Assembly: GCA_914767715.1 (NCBI GenBank)
Contig: OU612069.1
Coordinates: 29,582,079-29,646,078 of the forward strand
Direction: 5' to 3'
Length of the DNA: 64,000 bases
DNA from: Membranipora membranacea
Lineage: Eukaryota; Bryozoa; Gymnolaemata; Cheilostomatida; Membraniporidae
The stretch's first letter is position 1; each line of letters starts with the position of its first letter. The notes under the pieces were generated by a model, which searched no databases, had not been told where the DNA came from, and saw only the letters and a program-made list of their open reading frames with translations. The position numbers were made by a program, and so were the translations under genes. Below, in pieces: positions 1 to 12,100 of the stretch.

Positions 1-185
1 GTGTTGACAGATCGGTATTAGATAAACTGTATGATGAGGTACATGTGGTAGATATACTCGACTCACGTGACCTGGCTAACTTAGCGTTACTAGAGAGACC
101 CGACCTCGGAGTGACATTCACTAAGCTTCACTGCTGGAGGTTAGAGAAGTATAAGAAGTGCGTGTTCCTCGACGCTGATACTCTG
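1..185 (+). CDS. GYG: Glycogenin exon with DxD motif
   Basis: The reading frame starts at base 3 and is open across the window edge. It encodes [19 protein letters not shown], continues through [16 protein letters not shown] and ends at [12 protein letters not shown] is the manganese/UDP-glucose motif of GT8 enzymes. The donor is GTGAGT at 186, phase 0. The part upstream is missing. Confidence 0.93.
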
Positions 186-3100
186 GTGAGTGAGTCTCTC
201 AGCCGTCAGATTTACTGACTCCTCCAGTCGACTCGGCTGTGAGATAGCGGACAGGCTGACTTGTATGTTTGGGTAATTAGATGATATCTCATGAGGGATT
301 GTATACATTACCACCTCTCTCCAGTCCTCTTAGTCACCGCCGCTCACTTTACTGACTCCTCCAGTCGACTCGGCTGTGAGATAGCGGACAGGCTGACTTG
401 TATGTTTGGGTGGGGTGGGATGAGTATTAGTCTGAGGAAAAGTTTACATTTTATTACAAGTTTGAGTTTTAGTGAAATCTATGATTAGGTAACATTCACT
501 CCGCATGTTACTAAATTAACTCCAGCCAAGCTGGTGAAATTTGGTGCTAGCTAACAATAAGTCATCTCCAAAGTCCAAGTTCTAGCTAATATTACTGCTC
601 TGCGGGGGTCCCACACTCCCTGGAGTAGTCTGACTGGTTTGATTGTTGTGTCTGTATAAGCTGCTGATGACAGGCTAACTATCTGTCTGTCTGTCTGTAT
701 AAGCTGCCGATGACGGGCTAACTATCTGTCTGTCTGTATAAGCTGCCGATGACAGGCTGACTGCCTGTCTGTCTGTATAAGCTGCCGATGACGGGCTAAC
801 TGTCTGTCTGTCTGTATAAGCTGCCGATGACAGGCTAACTGTCTGTGTGTCTGTATAAGCTGCCGATGACATGCTAACTGTCTGTGTGTCAGTATAAGCT
901 GCCAATGACATGCTAACTGTCTGTGTGTCTGTATAAGCTGCCGATGACAGGCTAACGTTCTGCTGATTTATTTCACTGACAGGTAGTACAGAACAGTGAT
1001 GAGTTATTTGAGAGAGAGGAATTCTCCGCCTCCCCAGATCCCGGATGGCCCGACTGTTTTAACTCCGGTGTCTTTGTATTTACTCCTAGTCAGGATACTT
1101 ATAACAAACTAGTCCAGTTTGCCCAGCAGCACGGCAGCTTCGACGGTAAGTAAAACTTCACCTTACACATTAGCTTAGAGCTGGCTTGTGATTGTAGATT
1201 AAGGCAACTTATTGTCTTCAAATAATTTCAACAAATAAGATCAATTTTTGTAATCATAGGTTGTTCCTGTTTTAACTATATCAGATCAGTGAACTAACTA
1301 ATGATTCACAACTCATAGTCACATAATGTGCAGTTAAAAATTGGGTTTAAATTTAATAACATTGGTCTTAGAACATTCTTCTGATGACTGGAAGTCATTA
1401 ACACCAGGTAGTGATTATTTGAGAAAGATGAGTTACAAGCAGTTTACCAAATTCACTCAGTGTACATTTCACATCCTAGAAATTGAAGCCACTATTCACT
1501 AATTTTAATCTGTGGTTCTGACATGTTAGTTTGAGTTGGGGAGGACATGTTAGATTGATGTTACTTGAGGTTGGCTGAGCGAGGATCTCTCATGTTATGG
1601 ATGTGTGACTGATGTTATAGTACTTAGTCTGGTTGTTGACTGTATATTGTTACCTAAGAATTATGAGTTGATGTCTGAACCATCTATCTACAAAGTATCA
1701 CATGCTATTCTAGGACCATATCATTGTGGTAGAGTCTTGAGCCTAAAAACTACCCAAACACCAGTGCACGTCATAGTCAGGCCTTTATTTATGATGTAGT
1801 TTTGTCCGATTTTCAAAACTTCGTCATAAATAAAAGCCTGACTATGACATGCACTGGTGTTTGGGTAGTTTTTAAGTAAATGAAAATAATATTGTGATAT
1901 ATTGATATATATTATGCCAGTAACGTTGATCCTTATAAATATATTGAATAATCCTCTAGTCTCCAATTTCTGAGAGAAAATTGACAGTAATAATGTAGAC
2001 ACATTGATTGACCACACCTACCAGACCACACATAAAGAATGTTATTATCCGTATAGTTATTTTGTAACCAGACCACACGTATAGAATATTGTTCTCTGTA
2101 TCCGTAGGAGGAGATCAGGGTTTACTGAATCTATATTACTCTGACTGGGCTTATACTGATATAAGGAAACATCTACCCTTTATATATAATGTCGTGTCAC
2201 AAGCATTCTACTCATATCTACCTGCGTTTAGACAGTAAGTACCCCTTGTGTGTGTGTCTGTGTAAGAGACCCTACGCTCCCTGTGTGGGATGTTGGTGTA
2301 AAGTTTGGTTACGCTCCTTTGTTTGCTCTTGTGTAAGGGACACTGTTGTCTCCTCTTTGCTCTTGTGTAAGGGACAGTGTTGTCTCCTCTTTGCTCTTGT
2401 GTAAGGGACACTGTTGTCTCCTCTTTGCTCTTGTGTAAGGGACAGTGTTGTCTCCTCTTTGCTCTTGTGTAAGGGACACTGTTGTCTCCTCTTTGCTCTT
2501 GTGTAAGGGACACTGTTGTCTCCTCTTTGCTCTTGTGTAAGGGACACTGTTGTCTCCTCTTTGCTCTTGTGTAGGGGACACTGTTGTCTCCTCTTTGCTC
2601 TTGTGTAGGGGACACTGTTGTCTCCTCTTTGCTCTTGTGTAAGGGACACTGTTGTCTCCTCTTTGCTCTTGTGTAAGGGACACTGTTGTCTCCTCTTTGC
2701 TCTTGTGTAAGGGACAGTGTTGTCTCCTCTTTGCTCTTGTGTAAGGGACACTGTTGTCTCCTCTTTGCTCTTGTGTAAGGGACACTGTTGTCTCCTCTTT
2801 GCTCTTGTGTAAGGGACACTGTTGTCTCCTCTTTGCTCTTGTGTAGGGGACACTGTTGTCTCCTCTTTGCTCTTGTGTAAGGGACACTGTTGTCTCCTCT
2901 TTGCTCTTGTGTAGGGGACACTGTTGTCTCCTCTTTGCTCTTGTGTAGGGGACACTGTTGTCTCCTCTTTGCTCTTGTGTAAGGGACAGTGTTGTCTCCT
3001 CTTTGCTCTTGTGTAAGGGACACTGTTGTCTCCTCTTTGCTCTTGTGTAAGGGACACTGTTGTCTCCTCTTTGCTCTTGTGTAAGGGACACTGTTGTCTC

Positions 3101-6100
3101 CTCTTTGCTCTTGTGTAAGGGACACTGTTGTCTCCTCTTTGCTCTTGTGTAAGGGACACTGTTGTCTCCTCTTTGCTCTTGTGTAAGGGACACTGTTGTC
3201 TCCTCTTTGCTCTTGTGTAAGGGACACTGTTGTCTCCTCTTTGCTCTTGTGTAAGGGACAGTGTTGTCTCCTCTTTATCACATATGACTTTCATTAGACA
3301 TTTATCGCATTCCCCTTAGCTGGAGTGACTATATCCAGTTTAACCCTAGTATGATACGTCCATGTCTATAATGGCTGTCAGCAGGTAGAGGGGGGTATAC
3401 CCCTATCACCCTCACTGCTGTCAGTCTGTCCACAAACTTTGTATATGTAAGGAGTTGTTTCCCTATTGTTATTTATGTCAGTGAGGGAGCAACTCCAAAC
3501 TACCAAGCATTTTTCATTATTGATGGATTCATGTTTATAATAATATTTCTTCGACTGATACAAATTCACACCTCTACAATAGTTTCAGTTCTTCCATCCC
3601 AACAGTGATACTAAGATCAGAGCCTCACATCTCACACTGTTTACTGTTTATCTTATAGATTTGGAGTTAATACTAAGATCTGCCATTTTATCGGAGCAGT
3701 CAAACCTTGGAACCACCGAGTCGATGAACTAACAGGTAACACTCTCTGTCTCACCTCACCTCACCTCTCTGTCTGATCGCTCTGACTAATCGCTTATCGT
3801 CCTCACCTACAATATGCTAATACCAAATCAGACACATAAATTATGTTAACATAGTTAACCTTAGAGCTTATCTCATTACTTAAATAATGCGGAGGCTTGT
3901 ATCGGTATTACTCTTAGGCTTGTATCGGTATTACTCTTAGTGTTTAACATGACTTTCCGGTGTTAGGGTGTGTTACCATTGTGAGGGATCACTCTCACCT
4001 GGCTAACCAGGCTCTCACCCAGCTAATCAGGCTCATGGTCTATTTTTAATGTAACTGCTTGACTATCCCCCTCTCTTTTATTTCCTTATCCAAACAAGAA
4101 GAAGATATTAAATAGGTTAAATTTAGCGAGTTGTGAAGCTCCATAATATGTTTATTTCTCAGGACGAGTAATCGGACAGACTAGTACTGGATTTAAGCGT
4201 ATGATGTTCAGTGATTGTGATGTTTGATGTAAAGTATGATGTTGAGTTGTTTGTTTGTTTCTCAAGACGAGTATTGTATGTTTGTATGTTTGTATTTTTG
4301 TTCCTCCTAAAATCAACAGTGCGACGTACCGGAGTGAATTCCACTGGAGAAAAAAATTTAGTCAGTAAAATATTAAACGATAGAAATAGTTACTAAAATA
4401 TTATATTAAAAGTTAGAGTATTTATAAAAAGAAGTGTGTAGCGGCAGCCGTGGTTAAGTTCTTGAGTTATTTATTGAGCCGGAAGTCTCGAACTGATGCC
4501 ATTAAGACACCGTGAAAACTACAAAGTTTGAACAACAAGTAGGTAAAAATGTGTTTCTAAAAGTATAAAATTAGCAGGTATAACATCAAATACAGTTGAG
4601 ACTTTTACATTATTTCACATCAAAGATATTAACAGTTCAGATTCACAGAAAAAGTAAAGTTATTAATTACCTGATTGGCTCTATAAAACGGCTGTGCTAA
4701 ATTGGTGGAACATGACATGACCTTCCATGGCTAGGCCAAGCATAGAACAAATCTCTATGATCAATACACAAGTATTTATAGTCAGTTAAATTGTTTACAA
4801 AAACATCTGAATGATTCATATAGCTTCATAGCGGGCGACAGCAAGACAGCAAACCACCGAACAGGTGGATATCTGATTAATAACCACAAAAGGTTACAAA
4901 ATATTTACTGGTTGGTGACAAAAGCATGGGTTTATGAATCACTTTCTTATGAAAATATTAGGCTTTATAGAGTGCAAAATAGATAAACAAGATGAGCTAA
5001 AATTAGGCCATGCTGGCCGTTACACTCCCACCTAAAACCACTTTGGTTTTAAAATAATTTAAGGCCAGCTGATAGCCATTAAAACAGTGTTTACTGGTAC
5101 GCATTATGTACTGTCTGATTTGAGTTTGTGTAGTAATGCTGACATGTGAAGATTCTTAGGCTATAGGTTTGGTTTGAGTGAGTAGGTACTCCATGAAGGT
5201 TGAACATAATTTGTTCGCAAGGGTGGATGTGGCAGCTTCACTAAACTGCGGTAATCCCATTTGCGCATGACAGCGGCGTTGTGTTCCAGTTGGAACTTCT
5301 GAGTTGCTTCACAAGACGTTACTCTCAGTGGTTAGGGTAGGCACACCCATCCACTGTGTCAGATTACAGCTTTGAGTTATTGTCGTTTTACATGAGGGTT
5401 TTTAACTTGGTGGAACATTACGGCATATCCGCTTTCAGACATGTAGTACAGAAGGTACATAGTTAGGAGACAATAGTCCAAAATGTCGTTAGAATTTGAT
5501 GTAGGTTCAAGAACGAGTTGACAGGACCTGCTGAAGAAGGCTGATTTATGTGTGCAGGATTATCTCAGACTACCAATCTTGAGGCTTTACGTAACTGAGA
5601 AATCTAGTAGCAGAACCCATATTTCGTTCGTTACTACTCCCTAATCCAGTGTCCTGAAAACTCTGACTGCTAAGCCCTTAGCATACTTCGTAGGTCTTCC
5701 TAGACAGCTGACTTGAAGATCCAGCAGCATTCTCCCGTAGTTTGGAATAAGATCTCGCTCCCACCGTAGCTCGATACATCCGTGTCCATCAGCATCAAGC
5801 CTCAGTTTTCACTGTAGCGGCAGCCGTGGTTAAGTTCTTGAGTTATTTATTGAGCCGCAAGTCTCGAACTGATGCCATTAAGACACCGTGAAAACTGATT
5901 GGCTCTATAAAACGGCTGTGCTAAATTGGTGGAACATGACATGACCTTCCATGGCTAGGCCAAGCATAGAACCAATCTCTATGATCAATACACAAGTATT
6001 TATAGTCAGTTAAATTGTTTACAAAAACATCTGAATGATTCATATAGCTTCATAGCGGGCGACAGCAAGACAGCAAACCACCGAACAGGTGGATATTTGA

Positions 6101-9100
6101 TTAATAACCACAAAAGGTTACAAAATATTTACTGGTTGGTGACAAAAGCATGGGTTTATGAATCACTTTCTTATGAAAATATTAGGCTTTATAGAGTGCA
6201 AAATAGATAATCAAGATGAGCTAAAATTAGGCCATGCTGGCCGTTACAAAGTGTTTCGTAGCTTTTCGGTCCGACAGCGGGGCATCTGGGTGGCGAGTGA
6301 CACCTGAGTCTGTCGCCCACTCTTCTTCATTATCAGCTTGATGAGTGGGTGTCCCTCATCATTAAAAATATTGGACAGGGCGTTATGTGACAGGTGAGAT
6401 ATAAACTCTGTGACGTTTGGCAGCTGATAATGGCGTACAGCATCTTCCTGGTGCATATCACTGTTGATGACATTCATCGCTCGCCTTTCTATCTGTATCG
6501 CTTTCTCCAGAGACCGCTCGGTAATAAGTGAACCCTACATTGGGCATGCATAAGTGAGCACAGACCGAATGTTGGCTGTGTAGTATAGTCTAAGGCCTTG
6601 TGCATTCAGCCCTAGTCTTTTCAGTTCTCTCATGCCATATAGACGGCTAGCTAGGCGGTCACATATGTAATCAATGTGGTCAGAGAAAGTTATCCTCTGA
6701 TCAACTGTGATGCCCAGTAGCTTAGCATTTGAGGATACTTCGAGAGTATGCCCGTCCATGGTGAAAGTGGGGATGTACTCAGGGCCTGATAAACTTAGGT
6801 GCTGGATCTTAGTCTTAGAGGCGTTTATCAGCATGATGTTGTCTCTAGCCCAGCGAGAGATGTCATCTAGTGCTGTTTGGAAATAATTCACAGAGAGGGA
6901 TCTGATTTTTGAAAGGCAGTATAGGCCTACAGATTCAGATCATCTGCATATTTTATTATGTTGCATTCAGGAGACATGGTCAGATCGTTGATATAGATCA
7001 GCCAGAGCCATGGGCCCAGCTTCCTCCCCTGAGGCGCACCCATAGTCACATGCTTATACTCAGACTGCTCACCAAGCTTGACACATCAGGTTAATCAGTC
7101 CACTGTTTACCCTTAGGTCTGTATTGCCCTAGAGTTGATGGATTTTTCACTTTTTTCAAGGGATAATCTCAGCCTTTTTCCATTCCTCCGGATAGGTGTT
7201 GGTGGCTAGCATGGTATTCATAATATCGGACAGACTAGTACTTCAGTAATCGGACAGACTAGTACTGGATTTAATGAGCTGTTTGTTCATTTCTCAGGAC
7301 TAGTAATCGGACAGACTAGTACCGGATTTAATCCTGAGCTGTTTGTTTATTTAACAGGAAGAGTAATCGGACAGGCTAGTACTGGATTTAATCCTGAATT
7401 ACTAAATTTATGGTGGAAAATATTCAGATCTGATGTGCTTCCTCTACTTCAACAGACCCACGCTGTGAGTATATTTATTATACTATATAGGGTATATACG
7501 GTATATGATATTCATATACGGTATACATATACGATATACATATGCAGTAAATATATACAGTATACATATATGGTATACATATGCAGTATATATAAACAAT
7601 ATACATATAAATATACGGTATACATATCCTGTATATATATACTATAGGCTTATAATATATACATATACTATATATTCTCAAAAAAAGTAGCAATGACTGA
7701 TGAGAATAATGAGTTAATTATGAAAAACTGGAGCTATATGTTACATTATTAATGGATAAAAACTTATTTGTGACAATGTGTTTAATATTTAGAGCGGCCT
7801 ATTTTCCACAGTCCACATGTACAGTGTGATGGTTTCCTATCACATATAATCACTTAATTTCTCACATTATATACATATATACACATACAGCATGATAGTA
7901 TCCCCGGAGGAGGAGACATAGATAGGCTCCGCCCCCTCTCACTACTGGTATGTGGTCTGTGTGGTGGTGACCTTGACCTTAAGTAGAGTGATTCTCTGCT
8001 GCTTGTAGTTATTAGCAGTTCAGCAGCTTCCTAACTTACCTCACAGCTTTGCTTAATACACCGAGTCACTTCTCAGCTATATACACCGAGTCACTTCTCA
8101 GCTATATACACCTAGTCACTTCTCAGCTATATACACCGAGTCGCTTCTCAGCTAGCTATGGTATAGATTTAAGGTTAATACTCTGGTAGTCTGATCGACT
8201 GATGATTTGTTCAGAACTCATCGACTGATGATTTGTTCAGAACTCATCGACTGATGATTTGTTCAGAACTCATCAAAGTTTCTAGTGATGGGATGAGTTA
8301 CTCAGTATTATCTGCTCCTGTTGGGAGGGTAAATCAGATTATCCCATAAGCTCCTAATTCTCTCACATCTACCATAACTCCTCACTTCATAGGTATGTAT
8401 ATGTATGTATATGTATATGTATATGTATGTATATGTATGTATGCATATGTGTATGTATATGTATGTATGTGTATATGTATGTATATGTATGTATGTATAT
8501 GTGTATGTGTATGTATGTGTATGTATATGTATGTATATGTATGTATATGTATGTATATATGTATGTATATTTATATGTATGTATATGTATATGTATGTGT
8601 ATATGTATGTATATGTATGTATGTATATGTGTATGTATATGTATGTGTATGTATATGTATGTATATATGTATGTATATGTATATGTATGTATATGTATAT
8701 GTATGTATATGTATGTATATTTATATGTATGTGTATGTATATGTATGTGTATGTGTATGTATATGTATATGTATGTATATGTATATGTATGTATATGTAT
8801 GTATATTTATATGTATGTGTATGTATATGTATGTGTATGTGTATGTATATGTATGTGTATATGTATGTATATGTATATGTATGTATATGTATGTATATGT
8901 ATGTATATATGTATGTATATGTATATGTATGTATACTATGTATGTATATGTATATGTATGTATGTGTATGTGTATGTATATGTATGTATATGTGTATGTA
9001 TATGTATATGTATGTATATATATGTATATGTATGTATATGTATATGTATATGTATGTATATGTATGTATATGTATGTATGTGTATGTATATGTATGTATA

Positions 9101-12100
9101 TGTATGTGTATGTTTATGTATGTATGTATATGTATGTTTATGTATGTATGTATATGTATGTATATGTATATGTATGTATATATGTATGTATATGTATATG
9201 TATGTATATGTATGTATGTATATGTATGTATACGTATATGTATGTGTATATGTATGTATACTATGTATGTATATGTGTATGTATATGTATGTGTATGTGT
9301 ATGTATATGTATGTGTATGTGTATGTATGTGTATATGTATATGTATATGTATGTATATGTATGTGTATGTATATGTATGTGTATGTATATGTATGTGTAT
9401 ATGTATGTATATGTATATGTATGTGTATGTATATGTATGTGTATATGTATGTATATGTATGTATATGTGTATGTATATGTATATGTATGTGTATGTATAT
9501 GTATGTGTATGTATATGTATGTATATGTATGTGTATATGTGTATGTGTATGTATATGTATATGTATGTATGTATATGTATGTATACTATGTATAGTAACT
9601 GCTCAGCGCGATCAAGCTTAGTATGTTTTCTGCTGTTAGTTCAGTAGGAGTAGCTCTTGCTCTGGTATCAGCTCTCACTGATATCTCTATATGGTGGAGC
9701 TTACAGCTGTCACCTTCTGTTACCTTGAGAGGAGGGTGTGAGCAAAGTGTGAGCAGAGTGTGAGCAGAGTGTGAGCAGAGTGTGAGCAGAGTGTGATGAG
9801 AAGTACAGGACTGCATTATAGTGATAGTTAATTAGATTTAATATTATCTCGCTTCAACAGTTTGTTCACTCTGACTGATAATGAATGGGGGGGGGGGGGG
9901 GAGGAGCGTACCTCTTATTGATTCTATTATAGAATATATGCTATGTTGATATAATCATGCATGAGTTGGTGAGTGGCTCATATAAGCGCTGCTGGGACGG
10001 ACTGTGGGGCTTAGCTTACACTTAGCTAATGCATGGTATCCTCAGAGGGATCTGCTTATATCACTCTACAGCTACTAGAATTCTTCTGCTGCTGCCTCTG
10101 CTTCTGCTCTTAAATCTATAAAGATCCCTGCTCTGCAGCTCAGCATCCCACCACTACCATCCACATATTACACCAAGCTGCGGTTTATAGATCGGTGGAG
10201 ACCAGAGTTACCTCACACTTCCCCACATAGACATAGAGGCAGGAGATCTACTAACAGAGCCAGTGGTACCGAGGGATAACGGCTCAGATCCTCAACCAGC
10301 CTTCCTACAGAAGAGGTTCACACTGAAAGTTATATCTGATCGCAGGGCACCCATTCCTAACCTCGAGGCACATAACACCCCTAGCTCTGCCCTAAGTAAG
10401 TCAGAATATAACAAAGATACAGTTGCTCAGAGAACCAGGGCGACCAAACCTAATACTGACGACAGCCAGTCCGATCAAACAGACTCTGAGAGGAATGATG
10501 AGGAAACGCTGAGACTTTGTGGAGAGAGCCGCGTGCCGTACACAGCAGGCAGACCTGAGTTTAGCTGTGATAGTATACTGTCACATCTGAGAGGGGTGAT
10601 GTCAGGAGGGACAACTTGGAGGGATGTTAATATCGAGTTAGATGTCAGTTCTGTGTCAGTCATAGCTCAACCACAGGTACTGCAGTCACCCAGTCACTCG
10701 CTCATCTGTCCTTCTAGTCCTCCTAATCAGGTCCTTACATAGTGTGTGAGTCTCAGACTAGGTTATATTAACTCACAGTGCACCAGTCTCATACTTAGTA
10801 TTATTATCTCAGAACACAGTTTGGGTGTGTTTAATCCTCTCTTACATTAATCAGTTTATCAGCGGCATGTTAAGTAAAGTTAAGTGGAACAGCAGAGCTC
10901 GACCCTGGGGAGATTCTCATCTCATTGTTAGAAGTTATCTTGCCTTTGTCCGAGAGAGGATAATTCCATTTTATAGTATTGGTATTTGATACAGACAGCA
11001 GGCATGTAATATTGACTGATAAGTTTGACTATCTCAGCATTACATCAATCAGCCAATGAAAGCACAGCTGTGGCCAATAACTCTGAATCTGAAGAAGCTG
11101 ATAGTACATATTATTACTTGAGTCTCATTGAGTAGTAATTATATAATGTGGCTCTTGTATGTGAGGAGAGCAGAGAGTCATAGATAAATTAGGTACAAGT
11201 GTACAATCTTCTCCTTAGTGAGATCACGTGATATGCACCTCCATAACTCAGTGTCACCTGATATAATACGGTTGTTGTCTATTTTCTACATGTGGGGTGG
11301 TAATAGTTTTCTGAGTATAGCACCGACACAAAACTCCTCGCTAAATGTGAGAATCCTGTGTTAAGATCCTGGAATATTTATTTATTTTTTCTACCCAGAT
11401 AATCACTGACTTCTTAAGGTTAGATGAGATTTACTCATCTGGTCCCAAAAGTCCTTACTGTGTATGATCTCATTAAGGGGAGACAATTGTCATCGAGGAG
11501 ACATTAAGTTATCTTTTCTAAACCTACTACGAGGGGTCCCAGCAATGGGCCATGTAAGGCCAATAACCCTAACACGTTCGCTGTGTTTCATAGGGTGGCA
11601 ATGGTGGATTGGAATGTGCTGTGGGATGAGAGAACACAACTCCGAGTAGTGAATAGCGGGCTATCTAATAAGCGCCATCGAGCCATTCTTTTTTGGGGAT
11701 GGTGAGATGGCGCAATCGGTTAGCGCGCTTGCCATTCACTCAAATGTTAGCCTTATATCATAAAAAACCATCCTACACTTTGACTTAAAAGTATGGGTCG
11801 CGCAAAGACGCCCCGGACGTAAGTTAGAGAACCTCAGTCTATATGACTGAGACTAACACTGACTCATATCTGTATATCTATTATAGGATAAGCTGATGCC
11901 TCAGTTAGAAGGTCTGTCTATCAGCTCACCAGGGGGCGCTGTAGGAGCTGCTTATAGATACCGAGACGAGGCGGAGCATCAGTTAGCCTGGGAGAGAGGA
12001 AACATAGACTATACAGGTGTAGATAGGTCAGTATGTCATAGGTTATAGGTCATAGGTTATATAACAGGTGTAGATAGGTCAGTAAGTCATGGGTTATAGG

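Larger units (their letters stand above)
4437..6248. mobile_element. Non-autonomous LTR retrotransposon with AAGTG target duplication
   Basis: Two direct repeats, 4437-5024 and 5813-6248, begin TGTAGCGGCAGCC and end CTGGCCGTTACA (TG...CA). The internal 788 bp has no significant ORF, so it resembles a TRIM/LARD element mobilised in trans. The 5-bp target duplication AAGTG is exact (4432-4436 and 6249-6253). The left LTR has about 152 bp (near 4521-4672) absent from the right one. It sits inside an older LINE fragment in a glycogenin intron. I could not assign a primer-binding site. Confidence 0.9.

Noticed and set aside
640-957. Regular repeats resembling a CRISPR array
   Set aside because: Repeats are contiguous with no unique spacers and lie in a eukaryotic intron. 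The same holds for 12013-12630.
2208-3294. Three overlapping minus-strand ORFs of 294-357 codons
   Set aside because: They are translations of a 34-bp tandem repeat in a glycogenin intron; the same residues cycle in all frames.
7435-7693. Tyr/Ile-rich ORFs on both strands
   Set aside because: AT dinucleotide-type simple repeat after a glycogenin exon.
8395-9647. Three plus-strand ORFs of about 400 codons made of Met, Tyr, Val and Cys
   Set aside because: Pure TATG microsatellite; no composition of a real protein.
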